Part shown: positions 24,604 to 32,194 of the stretch, one piece after another
Layout: each line of letters opens with the position of its first letter
Position numbering within the stretch: the first letter of the stretch is position 1
Assembly (NCBI GenBank): GCA_020724865.1
Contig: DYGA01000001.1
Span: 186,001-250,000 of the forward strand
Source of the DNA: Candidatus Paceibacter sp.
Lineage (GTDB): Bacteria; Patescibacteria; ABY1; S139-126
Direction: 5' to 3'
DNA length: 64,000 nucleotides
Program-made: the position numbers and the translations under genes
The notes under the pieces: generated by a model
Told to the model about the DNA's origin: nothing
The model's database searches: none
The model's input: the letters and a program-made list of their open reading frames with translations, nothing else

Positions 24604-25692
24604 ATGGCTAAAGTATATGGACAAATAGGCTCATTTTTAAGACTTTGTGATAGTTTGAAAATAAAAAATGTAAATGTTTTTGAATCTTTTGAGGAAATTA
24701 GAAAATTAGTTGATAATTATAAGGAAGCCCCAGAAAAAATAAAAAATAAAAAAATTGAAGAATTGAAAAATGAAATTGATGAAATAAGAAATAAAATTGA
24801 GAAACTAAAGTTTGAATATGATAAGGAAATAACAGAGAGAAAGGAAAAATTATTGAAAGAAAAAAAAGAGTTGGATTGGTTTATAGAAGTTTATTCCAGG
24901 GATGTAAATAATATATTTAAAAAAATAATAAATTATTATAAAAAGAGAAAATTTATTGAGAGAAAAGAATGGATTGAAAAGTTTTTTGATTATGAACTTA
25001 ACCGACCTTTCAAAAGTATTATAGATGAAATAAAATCTTGGCAATCTGATTTAGATTATCGACAAGATAATTTTGATAAAATAGTTGAAGAAAAATATAA
25101 CGAAGAAGTCAACTTTTTGAATTTAGTTTATAACACTATCAAAAGTAACAAAGAGTTTTATTATGGAGCAATTGGTGAACAAATGGTGCTTGATAAATTG
25201 AAAAGTTTACCTGATGAATATACTATTATAAATAATTTTCAACATAAATTTAGCAGACCAGTGCCTGACAGAAAAAATAATGATTTTATTTATTCAGTGC
25301 AAATTGATCATATATTAGTTGGTCCCACTGGTTTGTATTTGATTGAGACAAAAAATTGGAGTAAAAATAGTATGGATGATTTAGATCTTTATTCTCCAAT
25401 CAAACAAATAAAACGTTCTTCGTTAGCACTATTTGCTTTATTGAATCAAGCCATACGTCAGGGTTATTTATCTAGATTTTTGGATCCATGGGGAGAAGAA
25501 CAAATTTCACCTAAAAAAATATTGGTTGTTATAAATCATAAACCAGAACAAGAATATCAGTTTGTTAAAATATTAACTCCTGGTGAATTGGAAAAATATA
25601 TATTAAATGAAAAGGTTTTTTTTACAAAAGAACAAGTAGAAAATTTAGTAACTTATTTAAAATCAGAAAAAAACTATTTTCATGCATATTGA
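24604..25692 (+). CDS. NERD domain protein with N-terminal coiled coil
   Basis: 362 residues. The first 180 are highly charged and coiled-coil-like, with long Glu/Lys repeats. The NERD (nuclease-related) domain follows: YYGAIGEQMVLDKLKSLPDE, then FIYSVQIDHILVGPTGLYLI and ETKNW. It carries the E, D and E-x-K residues of the metal site. NERD proteins are predicted nucleases of the PD-(D/E)XK class, and their targets are mostly unknown. There is no membrane segment. The DUF2726 gene upstream and the broken methylase downstream suggest a small mobile or decaying defence cluster. Confidence 0.82.
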   Translation: MAKVYGQIGSFLRLCDSLKIKNVNVFESFEEIRKLVDNYKEAPEKIKNKKIEELKNEIDEIRNKIEKLKFEYDKEITERKEKLLKEKKELDWFIEVYSRDVNNIFKKIINYYKKRKFIERKEWIEKFFDYELNRPFKSIIDEIKSWQSDLDYRQDNFDKIVEEKYNEEVNFLNLVYNTIKSNKEFYYGAIGEQMVLDKLKSLPDEYTIINNFQHKFSRPVPDRKNNDFIYSVQIDHILVGPTGLYLIETKNWSKNSMDDLDLYSPIKQIKRSSLALFALLNQAIRQGYLSRFLDPWGEEQISPKKILVVINHKPEQEYQFVKILTPGELEKYILNEKVFFTKEQVENLVTYLKSEKNYFHAY

Positions 25693-25723
25693 GGAAGAGA
25701 CACAAAGTGGAAATAAATAATTT

Positions 25724-25987
25724 ATGACAAGAAAAGATTATTCAAAATTATCCAAAGAAGAACTGATCCAGCTGGTAGAGAAATTAGAATCCCGCAAAAA
25801 ATACGGGCTGGTGTGGGATGAGGAGCGAACAAAAGAAAAATTTGAAAAGGAATCAGAAAACGCCTTGCCGGTTTTGAAAGAAGTCAAAAGTAAAGAGATT
25901 AAAACTGATCCAACCAAGCCGACCAATATCTTGATTGAAGGCGATAATTATCACGCTCTTTCTGTTTTGAACTACACCCACCAATGA
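25724..25987 (+). pseudogene. Truncated type III restriction methylase (Mod) N-terminal fragment
   Basis: 87 residues that match only the N-terminus of type III-type adenine-specific DNA methyltransferases: KKYGLVWDEERTKE, then PTNILIEGDNYHALSVLNYT. In intact enzymes this runs straight on into the catalytic DPPY region. Here it stops at TGA after LNYTHQ. The methylase catalytic motif and the partner nuclease gene (res) are both absent, so this cannot be a working system. In another frame right behind it lies a fragment of an unrelated protein, so a deletion probably joined the two. Confidence 0.8.
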
Positions 25988-26141
25988 ACTTAGCGAGATT
26001 ACTACTCAAAGCAAAGAAGCTCACATGAGATTTTTCCTGTTTACTAAAGAAGAATTGCAAAACAAAACTGTATATCCAGAAAAAATGAAACAAGGGGTGA
26101 TTGATTGGCTAAAAACAGGAAAAAGTTTTTGGGTATATTAA
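25983..26141 (+). pseudogene. Orphan C-terminal gene fragment fused behind the methylase remnant
   Basis: In the +1 frame relative to the methylase remnant, 52 codons read without a stop (RFFLFTKEELQNKTVYPEKM and VIDWLKTGKSFWVY) to a TAA at 26139-26141. The sequence is protein-like but has no start of its own and no family I can name. It looks like the tail of another gene left after a deletion. Confidence 0.45.
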
Positions 26142-26175
26142 AAATAAATTTTATATTTTTAATTTTGAATTTTAT

Positions 26176-26583
26176 ATGACTATTAAGAAAAATTTTTATT
26201 TTAAAGTTATCGGAGTGTGGTTTTTACTGGCGGTGCTGGCGAATATCAACGGTTTAATCAGAAATTTTGTTTATGGCCCCTATTTAAGTGAGCTGACTGC
26301 TCACCAAATAAGTGCCGTGCTTTTTATCATAATTTTATTGATAGTGAGCTATTTATTTTTTGGAAAAAAAGAATATAGTAATAAAGAATTGTGGTTAGTG
26401 GGCAGTCTTTGGTTAGTATTAACAATTGCTTTTGAATTTTTGTTTGGTCATTTTGTAATTGGGCACAGTTGGGGAAAATTGTTGGCTGATTATAATCTTT
26501 TGGCGGGACGTTTGTGGAGTTTGGTATTGTTAATCACTTTTCTGGCTCCTTGGATGACAAAAAAAATTTTTAATTATTTATAA
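26176..26583 (+). CDS. Hypothetical four-helix membrane protein (135 aa)
   Basis: 135 residues with about four hydrophobic segments. A characteristic middle part, FEFLFGHFVIGHSWGKLLAD, is followed by YNLLAGRLWSLVLL. I recall similar small uncharacterised membrane proteins in other bacteria, but I cannot name a function. The conserved-looking His and Trp residues at the membrane edge (GHFVIGHSW) could bind a metal or ligand. There are no clear promoter or Shine-Dalgarno signals. It stands between the restriction remnant and the sigma-factor locus. Confidence 0.6.
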   Translation: MTIKKNFYFKVIGVWFLLAVLANINGLIRNFVYGPYLSELTAHQISAVLFIIILLIVSYLFFGKKEYSNKELWLVGSLWLVLTIAFEFLFGHFVIGHSWGKLLADYNLLAGRLWSLVLLITFLAPWMTKKIFNYL

Positions 26584-26852
26584 CTACTTTTTTGATAAAA
26601 AAATAGCCATTGTCTACCAACGACAGGTTATAATTTTTGTTTTATAAAAAATTTATGCTAAATGATTAGTTGTTATTAGAAATTTAAAAGGTGACCTTGT
26701 GGTCACCTAGAGGGCATTTATGAAAGGAGGTTCATTTTAAGTCTATACGTTGGTAGGTTTTTTAAAAAAGCAATTATGATTAAATTATAAGTATAATTTA
26801 GATATTTGTCTAGATTTGAAACAAAACAGCTAATTTATTGTAGTATTTATCA
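26584..26852. other. Structured spacer before the ECF sigma gene
   Basis: This spacer holds a perfect hairpin AGGTGACC-TTGT-GGTCACCT (26689-26708) with no T-run. A mini frame ATGAAAGGAGGTTCATTTTAA (26720-26740) encodes six residues and contains a perfect Shine-Dalgarno. A long-range inverted repeat CTACCAACG (26614-26622) / CGTTGGTAG (26748-26756) ends in TTTTTT. A TATAAT stands at 26629-26634. Confidence 0.45.
26816..26846 (+). promoter_or_regulatory. Candidate promoter of the ECF sigma gene
   Basis: TTGAAA (26816-26821), a 19-base spacer and TAGTAT (26841-26846). The predicted start falls on or next to the ATG, which would give a leaderless mRNA. Confidence 0.4.
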
Positions 26853-27413
26853 ATGATGGAATCAATTGCCAGTAGTGATGAGGATATAGTCCGTGAAGTT
26901 CAAACTGGAGCCACCGAGGCATTTGGCGTTCTAGTTGAGCGTTATGAGGACAAAATGAAGCGTTATGCGCGTCGCTTTTTGTTTGGTTATGAAGAAGCCG
27001 AAGATATTGTTCAGGAAGTTTTTATAAAGGCTTATATAAATATCCATTCGTTTGATGCAAGACGCAAATTTTCTTCCTGGCTTTACCGTATTGCCCACAA
27101 TGAATTCATTAATGCTATCAAGAAAAAAGGTAAAGAACCGGTGCCATTTTTTGATCCTGACAGTTTATTTCCTCACCCCATTGCCAAGGAAGAAACCGAC
27201 AGTGAAATTAATCGTCAAGAAGTAGTGAAACAGTTAGAACAGTGTCTAGATAAAGTTGATGCTAAATATCGAGAAGTGATGGTATTATATTATTTTGAAG
27301 ATCTAGATTATCAGCAGATCGCTGATATTTTACAAATTCCGATAGCAACTGTAGGCGTGAGATTAAAGCGGGGGCGGGAAAAAATTAAAAAATTATTAGA
27401 CCAAAAAATATAA
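26853..27413 (+). CDS. ECF-type RNA polymerase sigma factor
   Basis: 186 residues with the two domains of extracytoplasmic-function sigma factors. Region 2 includes RYARRFLFGYEEAEDIVQEV and WLYRIAHNEFINAIKK. Region 4 includes LDKVDAKYREVMVLYYFEDL and YQQIADILQIPIATVGVRLK, the -35-binding helix-turn-helix. The linker is short and carries no region 3. The gene is followed after two bases by a membrane protein that begins with a cytoplasmic tail, the usual place of an anti-sigma factor. It probably directs an envelope or stress regulon, and its target promoters are unknown. Confidence 0.92.
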   Translation: MMESIASSDEDIVREVQTGATEAFGVLVERYEDKMKRYARRFLFGYEEAEDIVQEVFIKAYINIHSFDARRKFSSWLYRIAHNEFINAIKKKGKEPVPFFDPDSLFPHPIAKEETDSEINRQEVVKQLEQCLDKVDAKYREVMVLYYFEDLDYQQIADILQIPIATVGVRLKRGREKIKKLLDQKI

Positions 27414-27415
27414 TT

Positions 27416-28174
27416 ATGGAAAGTGAAAAAACACCAAAGCTGAAAGAACAAATTTTAAGCAAAATAAAATCAGGCAGTATTAAAGCTAAGCCCAAATTTC
27501 ATTTTGTCTTGCGGACTTTGTTACTAATTAGCGGTTTAGTAGCGGCGGGATTGTTGTTATTGTATTTGATTAGTTTTGTAATTTTTTTATTACGCGTCAA
27601 TGGTTTATGGCAAGCTCCGACTTTTGGTTTTAGGGGTTGGGGTATGCTGTTTACATCTTTACCCTGGATGTTACTGATATTGATTGGTTTTTTTGTTTTG
27701 GTGATGGAAATTTTAGTTAAACATTTTTCTTTTGCTTACCGTAGACCGTTGCTTTATTCGGTATTGGGGATATTAGTATTTCTGGGTGTAAGTGGTTTTG
27801 TGGTAGCTCAAACACCTTTTCACCAAAATTTATGGGATTTGTCAGAAACAGATTCTGGGTTACCAGTGGCAGGTTCATTATATAGCTTTTTACGTAAAGG
27901 TGATCCCGATGATTGGCATCGTGGTATGGTAATTTCTACAACAGAAGAAGGTTTTCTAATGGAAAATTTAGCCGCCGAAATTTTATCAGTAAAAATTGAT
28001 GAACAAACGAAAATACCTTTTGCCCTTGATTTGTTGCCAGGCGATATGGTGATGGTGGCGGGGGAACGTATTGGCGATGAGATTAAAGCTTTTGGTATAA
28101 GGGAATTTTCTAAACCAGTGTTTAGACCAAGGCACATGAAAAAAATGCCTCCTGGTAAAAGTTTAAATCGTTGA
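27416..28174 (+). CDS. Membrane protein, putative anti-sigma partner of the ECF sigma factor
   Basis: 252 residues: a cytoplasmic basic N-terminus of about 25, then three or four membrane segments (one starting FVLRTLLLISGLVAAGLLLL). A soluble C-terminal domain of about 115 residues follows, beta-rich, with MVISTTEEGFLMENL and DLLPGDMVMVAGERIGDEIK, likely an OB-like or DUF5666-type barrel. It lies two bases after the sigma gene, so the pair is cotranscribed. That position suggests an anti-sigma or sensor role, though no classical zinc anti-sigma motif is present. The assignment is by context. Confidence 0.6.
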   Translation: MESEKTPKLKEQILSKIKSGSIKAKPKFHFVLRTLLLISGLVAAGLLLLYLISFVIFLLRVNGLWQAPTFGFRGWGMLFTSLPWMLLILIGFFVLVMEILVKHFSFAYRRPLLYSVLGILVFLGVSGFVVAQTPFHQNLWDLSETDSGLPVAGSLYSFLRKGDPDDWHRGMVISTTEEGFLMENLAAEILSVKIDEQTKIPFALDLLPGDMVMVAGERIGDEIKAFGIREFSKPVFRPRHMKKMPPGKSLNR

Positions 28175-28175
28175 T

Positions 28176-28200
28176 AAAATCCCTCAATTTGGGGGATTTT
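28176..28200 (+). terminator. Terminator after the sigma/anti-sigma pair
   Basis: AAAATCCC (28176-28183) pairs with GGGATTTT (28193-28200), followed by more Ts. Confidence 0.75.
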
Positions 28201-28300
28201 TAAATATGAAATATTATTTAAATTTAGTTGTAGTAATAAGTGCTAGCAAATAGAATAAGTTAACTTATAGATATTTATAGCTAATTATTAATTTACGAAC

Positions 28301-28780
28301 ATGAAAATTTTTAAGAAAAAATATTTATTTTATGGCATTATCCCAGTGTTATTGGGATTAGGGGGTTTATCTGCAGCTTCAGCTCACGGAATATTTGGTT
28401 GGCGCGGACAAGCTGATCCGGCCAGTATGGCGACCGAACAAGCTCAGAGATTTGAACAACTAGCCGAAGTTTTGGGTATCAGTGTTGACCAGGTTAAGGA
28501 TTATTGGGCCCAAGGTAAAACCCCTAGAGATATGATCGATGAGTTAGGTTTAGATGAAACTGAAATTCAAGATCGTATGCGTGAGATTCGTCAAGAACAC
28601 TTAAAAGAGCAATTACAAATATTGGTAGATCAGGGAGTTATTACTCAAGCTCAAGCTGATGCTAGACTTCAATTTATGGCCAGTCATCAGGCAAATTTAG
28701 GCCAAGGCAAAGGAATGTTCGGACAGATGCGAGCCAGCCGTGGTGGTAACAAAGGTATGGGTTTCCATTTTGCTCAGTAG
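28301..28780 (+). CDS. Secreted helical protein, DUF2680-like
   Basis: 159 residues with a signal peptide (MKIFKKKYLFYGIIPVLLGL, cut near ASA-HG). The mature protein is helical. It starts with AQRFEQLAEVLGISVDQVKD, then KEQLQILVDQGVITQAQADA and a Gly/Met/Arg-rich tail. The repeated 'helix, G-I/V-T/S, xxQ' pattern is like DUF2680 (YckD-type) secreted proteins and other small envelope proteins made under ECF sigma control. The exact function is unknown. It is placed directly after the sigma locus, so it is a good candidate for a regulon member. Confidence 0.65.
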   Translation: MKIFKKKYLFYGIIPVLLGLGGLSAASAHGIFGWRGQADPASMATEQAQRFEQLAEVLGISVDQVKDYWAQGKTPRDMIDELGLDETEIQDRMREIRQEHLKEQLQILVDQGVITQAQADARLQFMASHQANLGQGKGMFGQMRASRGGNKGMGFHFAQ

Positions 28781-28796
28781 GCAAAATGAAATAAAT

Positions 28797-28834
28797 AAAA
28801 GCAGCTCCTAGTCGGAAGACGGGGCTGTTTTTTT
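28797..28834 (+). terminator. Terminator after the DUF2680-like gene
   Basis: AAAAGCAGCTCC pairs with GGGGCTGTTTTTT (G-T pairs allowed), followed by a T-run. Confidence 0.75.
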
Positions 28835-28929
28835 ATTATTCACAGTTTATTTAACTATTGTTTTTTTTGTTTTAGGTATATAATTAATTTTGTCATTTTT
28901 CAATGACAGATTAATTATTAAAATAAATT

Positions 28930-29433
28930 ATGCACAAAAATAAATTTTTAATTTTATCAATAATTTTGGTAGCCATAGGATTTTTATTTTCTGGTTGTAC
29001 AAAGAAAGTTGCGGAAAAAACAACTGAAAAAATAATAGAAAAAAATGTTGGCTCTGAAGCTAATGTAGATTTAAATAATGATCAACTTACTATTGAAACT
29101 GAACAGGGTGTTTATCAAGCTGGAGAACAAGTGTCACTGCCCGATGGATTTCCTGATGACGTTTACGTAATTGATGGCAATATTGTAGCAGCCATGGCTA
29201 TGACTGAAGAGCAGGGTTATTCAGTGTCGGTAGTAACTAATAAATCTGTAAGTGAAGTCAAATCAGAGTACGAAGAAAAATTAAAAGCTGCTGATTGGAA
29301 TATCAATTTGCGAATGGACTATGGCGAATCGGCCACTTTATCTGCTACCAAAGCTAATCGCACGGTTAGTGTATCGGCCACTGCTAGTAGTGACGGTACG
29401 ACTGTTACCATTGTGACAGGTAATAATTTATAA
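28930..29433 (+). CDS. Hypothetical lipoprotein (167 aa)
   Basis: 167 residues with a lipoprotein signal (MHKNKFLILSIILVAIGFLF, lipobox FSGC, Cys 23). A charged linker (KKVAEKTTEKIIEKN) and a folded domain of about 110 residues follow. The domain alternates short strands and one helix (VSEVKSEYEEKLKAADWNIN), a ferredoxin-like order that is common in surface lipoproteins of Patescibacteria. It should sit outside the membrane. Five bases separate it from the arginine decarboxylase gene, so the two are probably co-transcribed, although no shared function is evident. Confidence 0.7.
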   Translation: MHKNKFLILSIILVAIGFLFSGCTKKVAEKTTEKIIEKNVGSEANVDLNNDQLTIETEQGVYQAGEQVSLPDGFPDDVYVIDGNIVAAMAMTEEQGYSVSVVTNKSVSEVKSEYEEKLKAADWNINLRMDYGESATLSATKANRTVSVSATASSDGTTVTIVTGNNL

Positions 29434-29438
29434 ACAAA

Positions 29439-29981
29439 ATGGTACCAAAAAAAATATTTTTTACCAAAGGTTTAGGTATACACAAAGATCGGTTGGCATC
29501 CTTTGAATTGGCTTTGCGTGATGCTGGGATTGAAAAGTGTAATTTGGTTACGGTATCAAGTATTTTTCCGCCCCAAGCAAAAATAATATCTAAAGAAGAA
29601 GGTTTAAAACTCTTGCAACCGGGCCAGATTACTTTTTGTGTTATGGCTAGAAATGATACCAATGAACCCAACCGTTTAATTTCCGCTGCCGTGGGTATTG
29701 CTATTCCTAAAGATACTAATAACTATGGTTATCTATCAGAACATCACAGTTATGGAGAGGTGGCTAAAAAATCAGGTGAATATGCTGAAGATTTAGCGGC
29801 CACAATGCTGGCAACAACTTTGGGGATTGAATTTGATCCGGATAAAAGTTGGGATGAACGCGAACAGATTTATAAAGCCAGTGGACATATTTTTAAAACC
29901 AATCATATTTGCCAATCAGCTGAAGGTAATAAAGATGGCCTGTGGACCAGCGTGATTTCCGCTGCTGTTTTTGCTGAATAA
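29439..29981 (+). CDS. pdaD: Pyruvoyl-dependent arginine decarboxylase
   Basis: This enzyme turns arginine into agmatine, the first step of polyamine synthesis in archaea and some bacteria. The 180-residue proenzyme has the self-cleavage site in LVTVSSIFPP, between Ser 40 and Ser 41, where Ser 41 becomes the pyruvoyl group. Other family parts are PGQITFCVMARNDTNEPNRL, the YLSEHHSYGE loop and the C-terminal TVISAAVF-like strand (WTSVISAAVFAE). The length matches archaeal and chlamydial homologues. No other polyamine gene is nearby in the window. It is followed by a strong terminator shared with a convergent gene. Confidence 0.93.
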   Translation: MVPKKIFFTKGLGIHKDRLASFELALRDAGIEKCNLVTVSSIFPPQAKIISKEEGLKLLQPGQITFCVMARNDTNEPNRLISAAVGIAIPKDTNNYGYLSEHHSYGEVAKKSGEYAEDLAATMLATTLGIEFDPDKSWDEREQIYKASGHIFKTNHICQSAEGNKDGLWTSVISAAVFAE

Positions 29982-30003
29982 CTGAAAAAAATTATTTAAT
30001 ACA

Positions 30004-30035
30004 AAAACCCACCTCCAGTAGAGGTGGGTTTTGCT
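30004..30035 (+). terminator. Terminator after pdaD
   Basis: AAAACCCACCTC (30004-30015) pairs perfectly with GAGGTGGGTTTT (30021-30032). Confidence 0.9.
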
Positions 30036-30044
30036 TTTCCCCAT

Positions 30045-30103
30045 GCCGAATATGCCTAATTCGGCAATGCTAGAAGTCAACTATCTAGCTGCTAGCATTG
30101 CCG
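30045..30103. repeat. Two overlapping inverted repeats (REP-like) between convergent genes
   Basis: GCCGAAT (30045-30051) pairs with ATTCGGC (30059-30065). CGGCAATGCTAG (30062-30073) pairs with CTAGCATTGCCG (30092-30103). The two share four bases (30062-30065), so only one can form fully at a time. There is no T-run, so neither is a typical terminator. Confidence 0.6.
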
Positions 30104-30105
30104 TA

Positions 30106-30834
30106 TTAGTAAGGTTTATATGGATCAACGCGAGTAAGCCAGAACCAAGCGCCTTTTTTTTCTAAATAAACATTAATTCCGTTAATTTGGAGTTCATATT
30201 TATGATCATATACTCGATCAGCAGCTCCTCGTCCGTCCAGGTAAAATTCAAAAGTCGCAATTTCCCCAGGACCAACTTGTTGTTCACTCATCTGAGTAAT
30301 GTTTGTAGGACTAAGCCAAGTTTGATCACGAAAATGACTTAAATTTCCTTGGTGATCAGTACTTATTAGCAAAGTATTTTCTTTTTTCCAAGTTTGGTTG
30401 GTTAAGTTTTGTATTTTAAAATATGTTTTTGGTCGCCAAACATTTAAAATGGCGATGGGTAAGTTATGTTCAACTAGTAAAGCTTCAATAGTTTGGTTAG
30501 TTTCTTCCTGGGTGGGTTCTTGCAATTGAGCAATTTTCTTTTCAATATTTTCTTGTAAATATATTGGGGCGGTGGAAGTCGGGATATAAAAAAATCTAGT
30601 ACTGGTGGATGGTAGTAGAATTTCAAATTCTTTGCCCGGCAACCAGTTAATTATGCCAAATTGTTGTTGTATATCATTTTTGGTGATAGGGGTTGTAGTT
30701 TTTTTTAGATAAACCTGAGTAAAATATTTATCTAAAAAATTGTTGGCTAGGGAAATTTTGGTTACAAAAAAAGCACCGATGCATATCGCTGCAGTAAATA
30801 TAAAAATATTTAAATATTTGGCACAGGGTTTCAT
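30106..30834 (-). CDS. Secreted protein with NBR1-like Ig domain
   Basis: 242 residues with an N-terminal signal or anchor (IFIFTAAICIGAFFVTKISL) and a first half of unknown type. From about residue 130 an Ig-like domain follows: FKIQNLTNQTWKKENTLLIS, then QTWLSPTNITQM, VGPGEIATFEF and a final strand with GAWFWLTRV. This order (N-x-G/T-x-x-W, then W-x-S, then V-x-P-G) is that of NBR1 central-domain-like Ig folds, often seen in exported proteins of Chloroflexi and Patescibacteria. It is probably extracytoplasmic and may bind other surface components. It has its own consensus promoter. Confidence 0.65.
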   Translation of the reverse strand: MKPCAKYLNIFIFTAAICIGAFFVTKISLANNFLDKYFTQVYLKKTTTPITKNDIQQQFGIINWLPGKEFEILLPSTSTRFFYIPTSTAPIYLQENIEKKIAQLQEPTQEETNQTIEALLVEHNLPIAILNVWRPKTYFKIQNLTNQTWKKENTLLISTDHQGNLSHFRDQTWLSPTNITQMSEQQVGPGEIATFEFYLDGRGAADRVYDHKYELQINGINVYLEKKGAWFWLTRVDPYKPY

Positions 30835-30889
30835 TTTTTTGTTTTTGTTTTTCCTCTAATTTTGGAGGTTTTTTATTGCCTATATATAA

Positions 30890-30918
30890 ATTATAGCATT
30901 TTTTTTGATTTTAGTCAA
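30890..30918 (-). promoter_or_regulatory. Promoter of the Ig-domain gene
   Basis: On the minus strand TTGACT (30913-30918), a 17-base spacer and TATAAT (30890-30895). It overlaps the last codons of the O-antigen-ligase-like gene. Confidence 0.75.
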
Positions 30919-32194
30919 TAGATTTAGTTCTAAAATATAATAATATTGCGGGTAAAAATAAAATAAAGTAAAACAGAATAGATAAATCGTTTTTAAAATA
31001 CGGCGTATCTAAAAGACCGTGTGTCAAAGTAGCGATTAGAGCTGACAGACTTCCAGCTAAATACCACCAATCCAGTGAATCAAGATTTTGATGTAAAAGT
31101 TTGTAAACAGTTTTTCCGTAAATAAATATCAAATAGCTAAATGCTAACAGTCCTAGCAGTCCTACTTCCAACCAAATATTTAAAAATAAGTTATGGGCTT
31201 TAACCACTTCCCATTCTAGAGGAGGTTGAAACATGGCAAAAGCCTGCGCGCGATAAGGTTGATAAAAATTTCCCAGTCCCACGCCTAGAATTGGTTTTTG
31301 TTTTAGTAACTCAAGAGAGATTTCCCAGATTTGTAAGCGGGTGGTAAGGGAGTTGCGCTCAGTTAAATTGATAATTTTTTGGAATTTGGATTGACCAGCA
31401 ATGATTAGACTGCCAGCTAAACATAAAAATAAAAAAATAATAGTAGCAATTTTTTTTATTTTTTTATCACTAATAAAAACAAGAAGAATTATAATTCCCG
31501 CCACTAGCCCTAAAAATCCACCGTATGATTTGGTATACCATAAAGCAACCAACTGCAGACTAATAAGAAAGCTGATTAGAATTCGTCTGCGCAGAGTAAA
31601 ACTGTTTTTTAATTCTCCCCAGCCCAAAAAAATTATCGGTACTACCAGCATGGCTACATAGTTAGCTGGTTTGTATACAGAATTAAGTAGTCCGTCAGCC
31701 TGCATACCAAAATTAAAAATATATTCCAATAAACCCCAGATCGCCACCAATGCCCCACTGCCTAGCAGACCGGTGATTACATACTTAAGGTCAGATTTAT
31801 TTTTTATCAAAATTAAACTAACCAGTAAAAATAAAATTGGATCAAACCACCAACCCTTGAGTACCCCAGCTGATAATCGTAAATCTGGAGAAATAATTGT
31901 CGCAATGGTGGCGGCTAAAAACCAAAATAATACTGCCCACCACAGCGGTTTATAATTGCGCCATATCAATAATAAAGTGTTTTTCAGTTGAGCTGATCTG
32001 ACTAAAGAAATAAAAGTAATGAGTGCTAAAATATAAATAGCCAATTCCAGCCAAGTGGTAGGAATAAACCAAATTTGGGTTCGTAGTAGATAAGTGGGCA
32101 ATAACATCAATAGTAACCAGCCAGCTAGACGGATATTTAAAAAAGCGATTAAAGCAAAGAAAAACAGGCTTAAGTAAAAAATGGCAATCATCAT
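30911..32194 (-). CDS. O-antigen ligase family (Wzy_C) membrane protein
   Basis: 427 residues with about ten to twelve membrane segments. The large extracytoplasmic loop holds the ligase signature QKPILGVGLGNFYQPY, then VKAHNLFLNIWLEVGLLGLL. This is the Wzy_C domain that polymerises or transfers lipid-linked glycans on the outer side of the membrane. The specific acceptor is unknown, because the family covers O-antigen ligases, polymerases and teichuronic-type enzymes. It overlaps the flippase gene by four bases (ATGA type), so the two are translationally coupled and form a surface-polymer module. Confidence 0.85.
   Translation of the reverse strand: MMIAIFYLSLFFFALIAFLNIRLAGWLLLMLLPTYLLRTQIWFIPTTWLELAIYILALITFISLVRSAQLKNTLLLIWRNYKPLWWAVLFWFLAATIATIISPDLRLSAGVLKGWWFDPILFLLVSLILIKNKSDLKYVITGLLGSGALVAIWGLLEYIFNFGMQADGLLNSVYKPANYVAMLVVPIIFLGWGELKNSFTLRRRILISFLISLQLVALWYTKSYGGFLGLVAGIIILLVFISDKKIKKIATIIFLFLCLAGSLIIAGQSKFQKIINLTERNSLTTRLQIWEISLELLKQKPILGVGLGNFYQPYRAQAFAMFQPPLEWEVVKAHNLFLNIWLEVGLLGLLAFSYLIFIYGKTVYKLLHQNLDSLDWWYLAGSLSALIATLTHGLLDTPYFKNDLSILFYFILFLPAILLYFRTKSID

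Noticed and set aside
26614..26756. Inverted repeat as the ends of a small mobile element
   Set aside because: Only nine exact base pairs, no target-site duplication and no second copy in the window; kept only as an unexplained structure.
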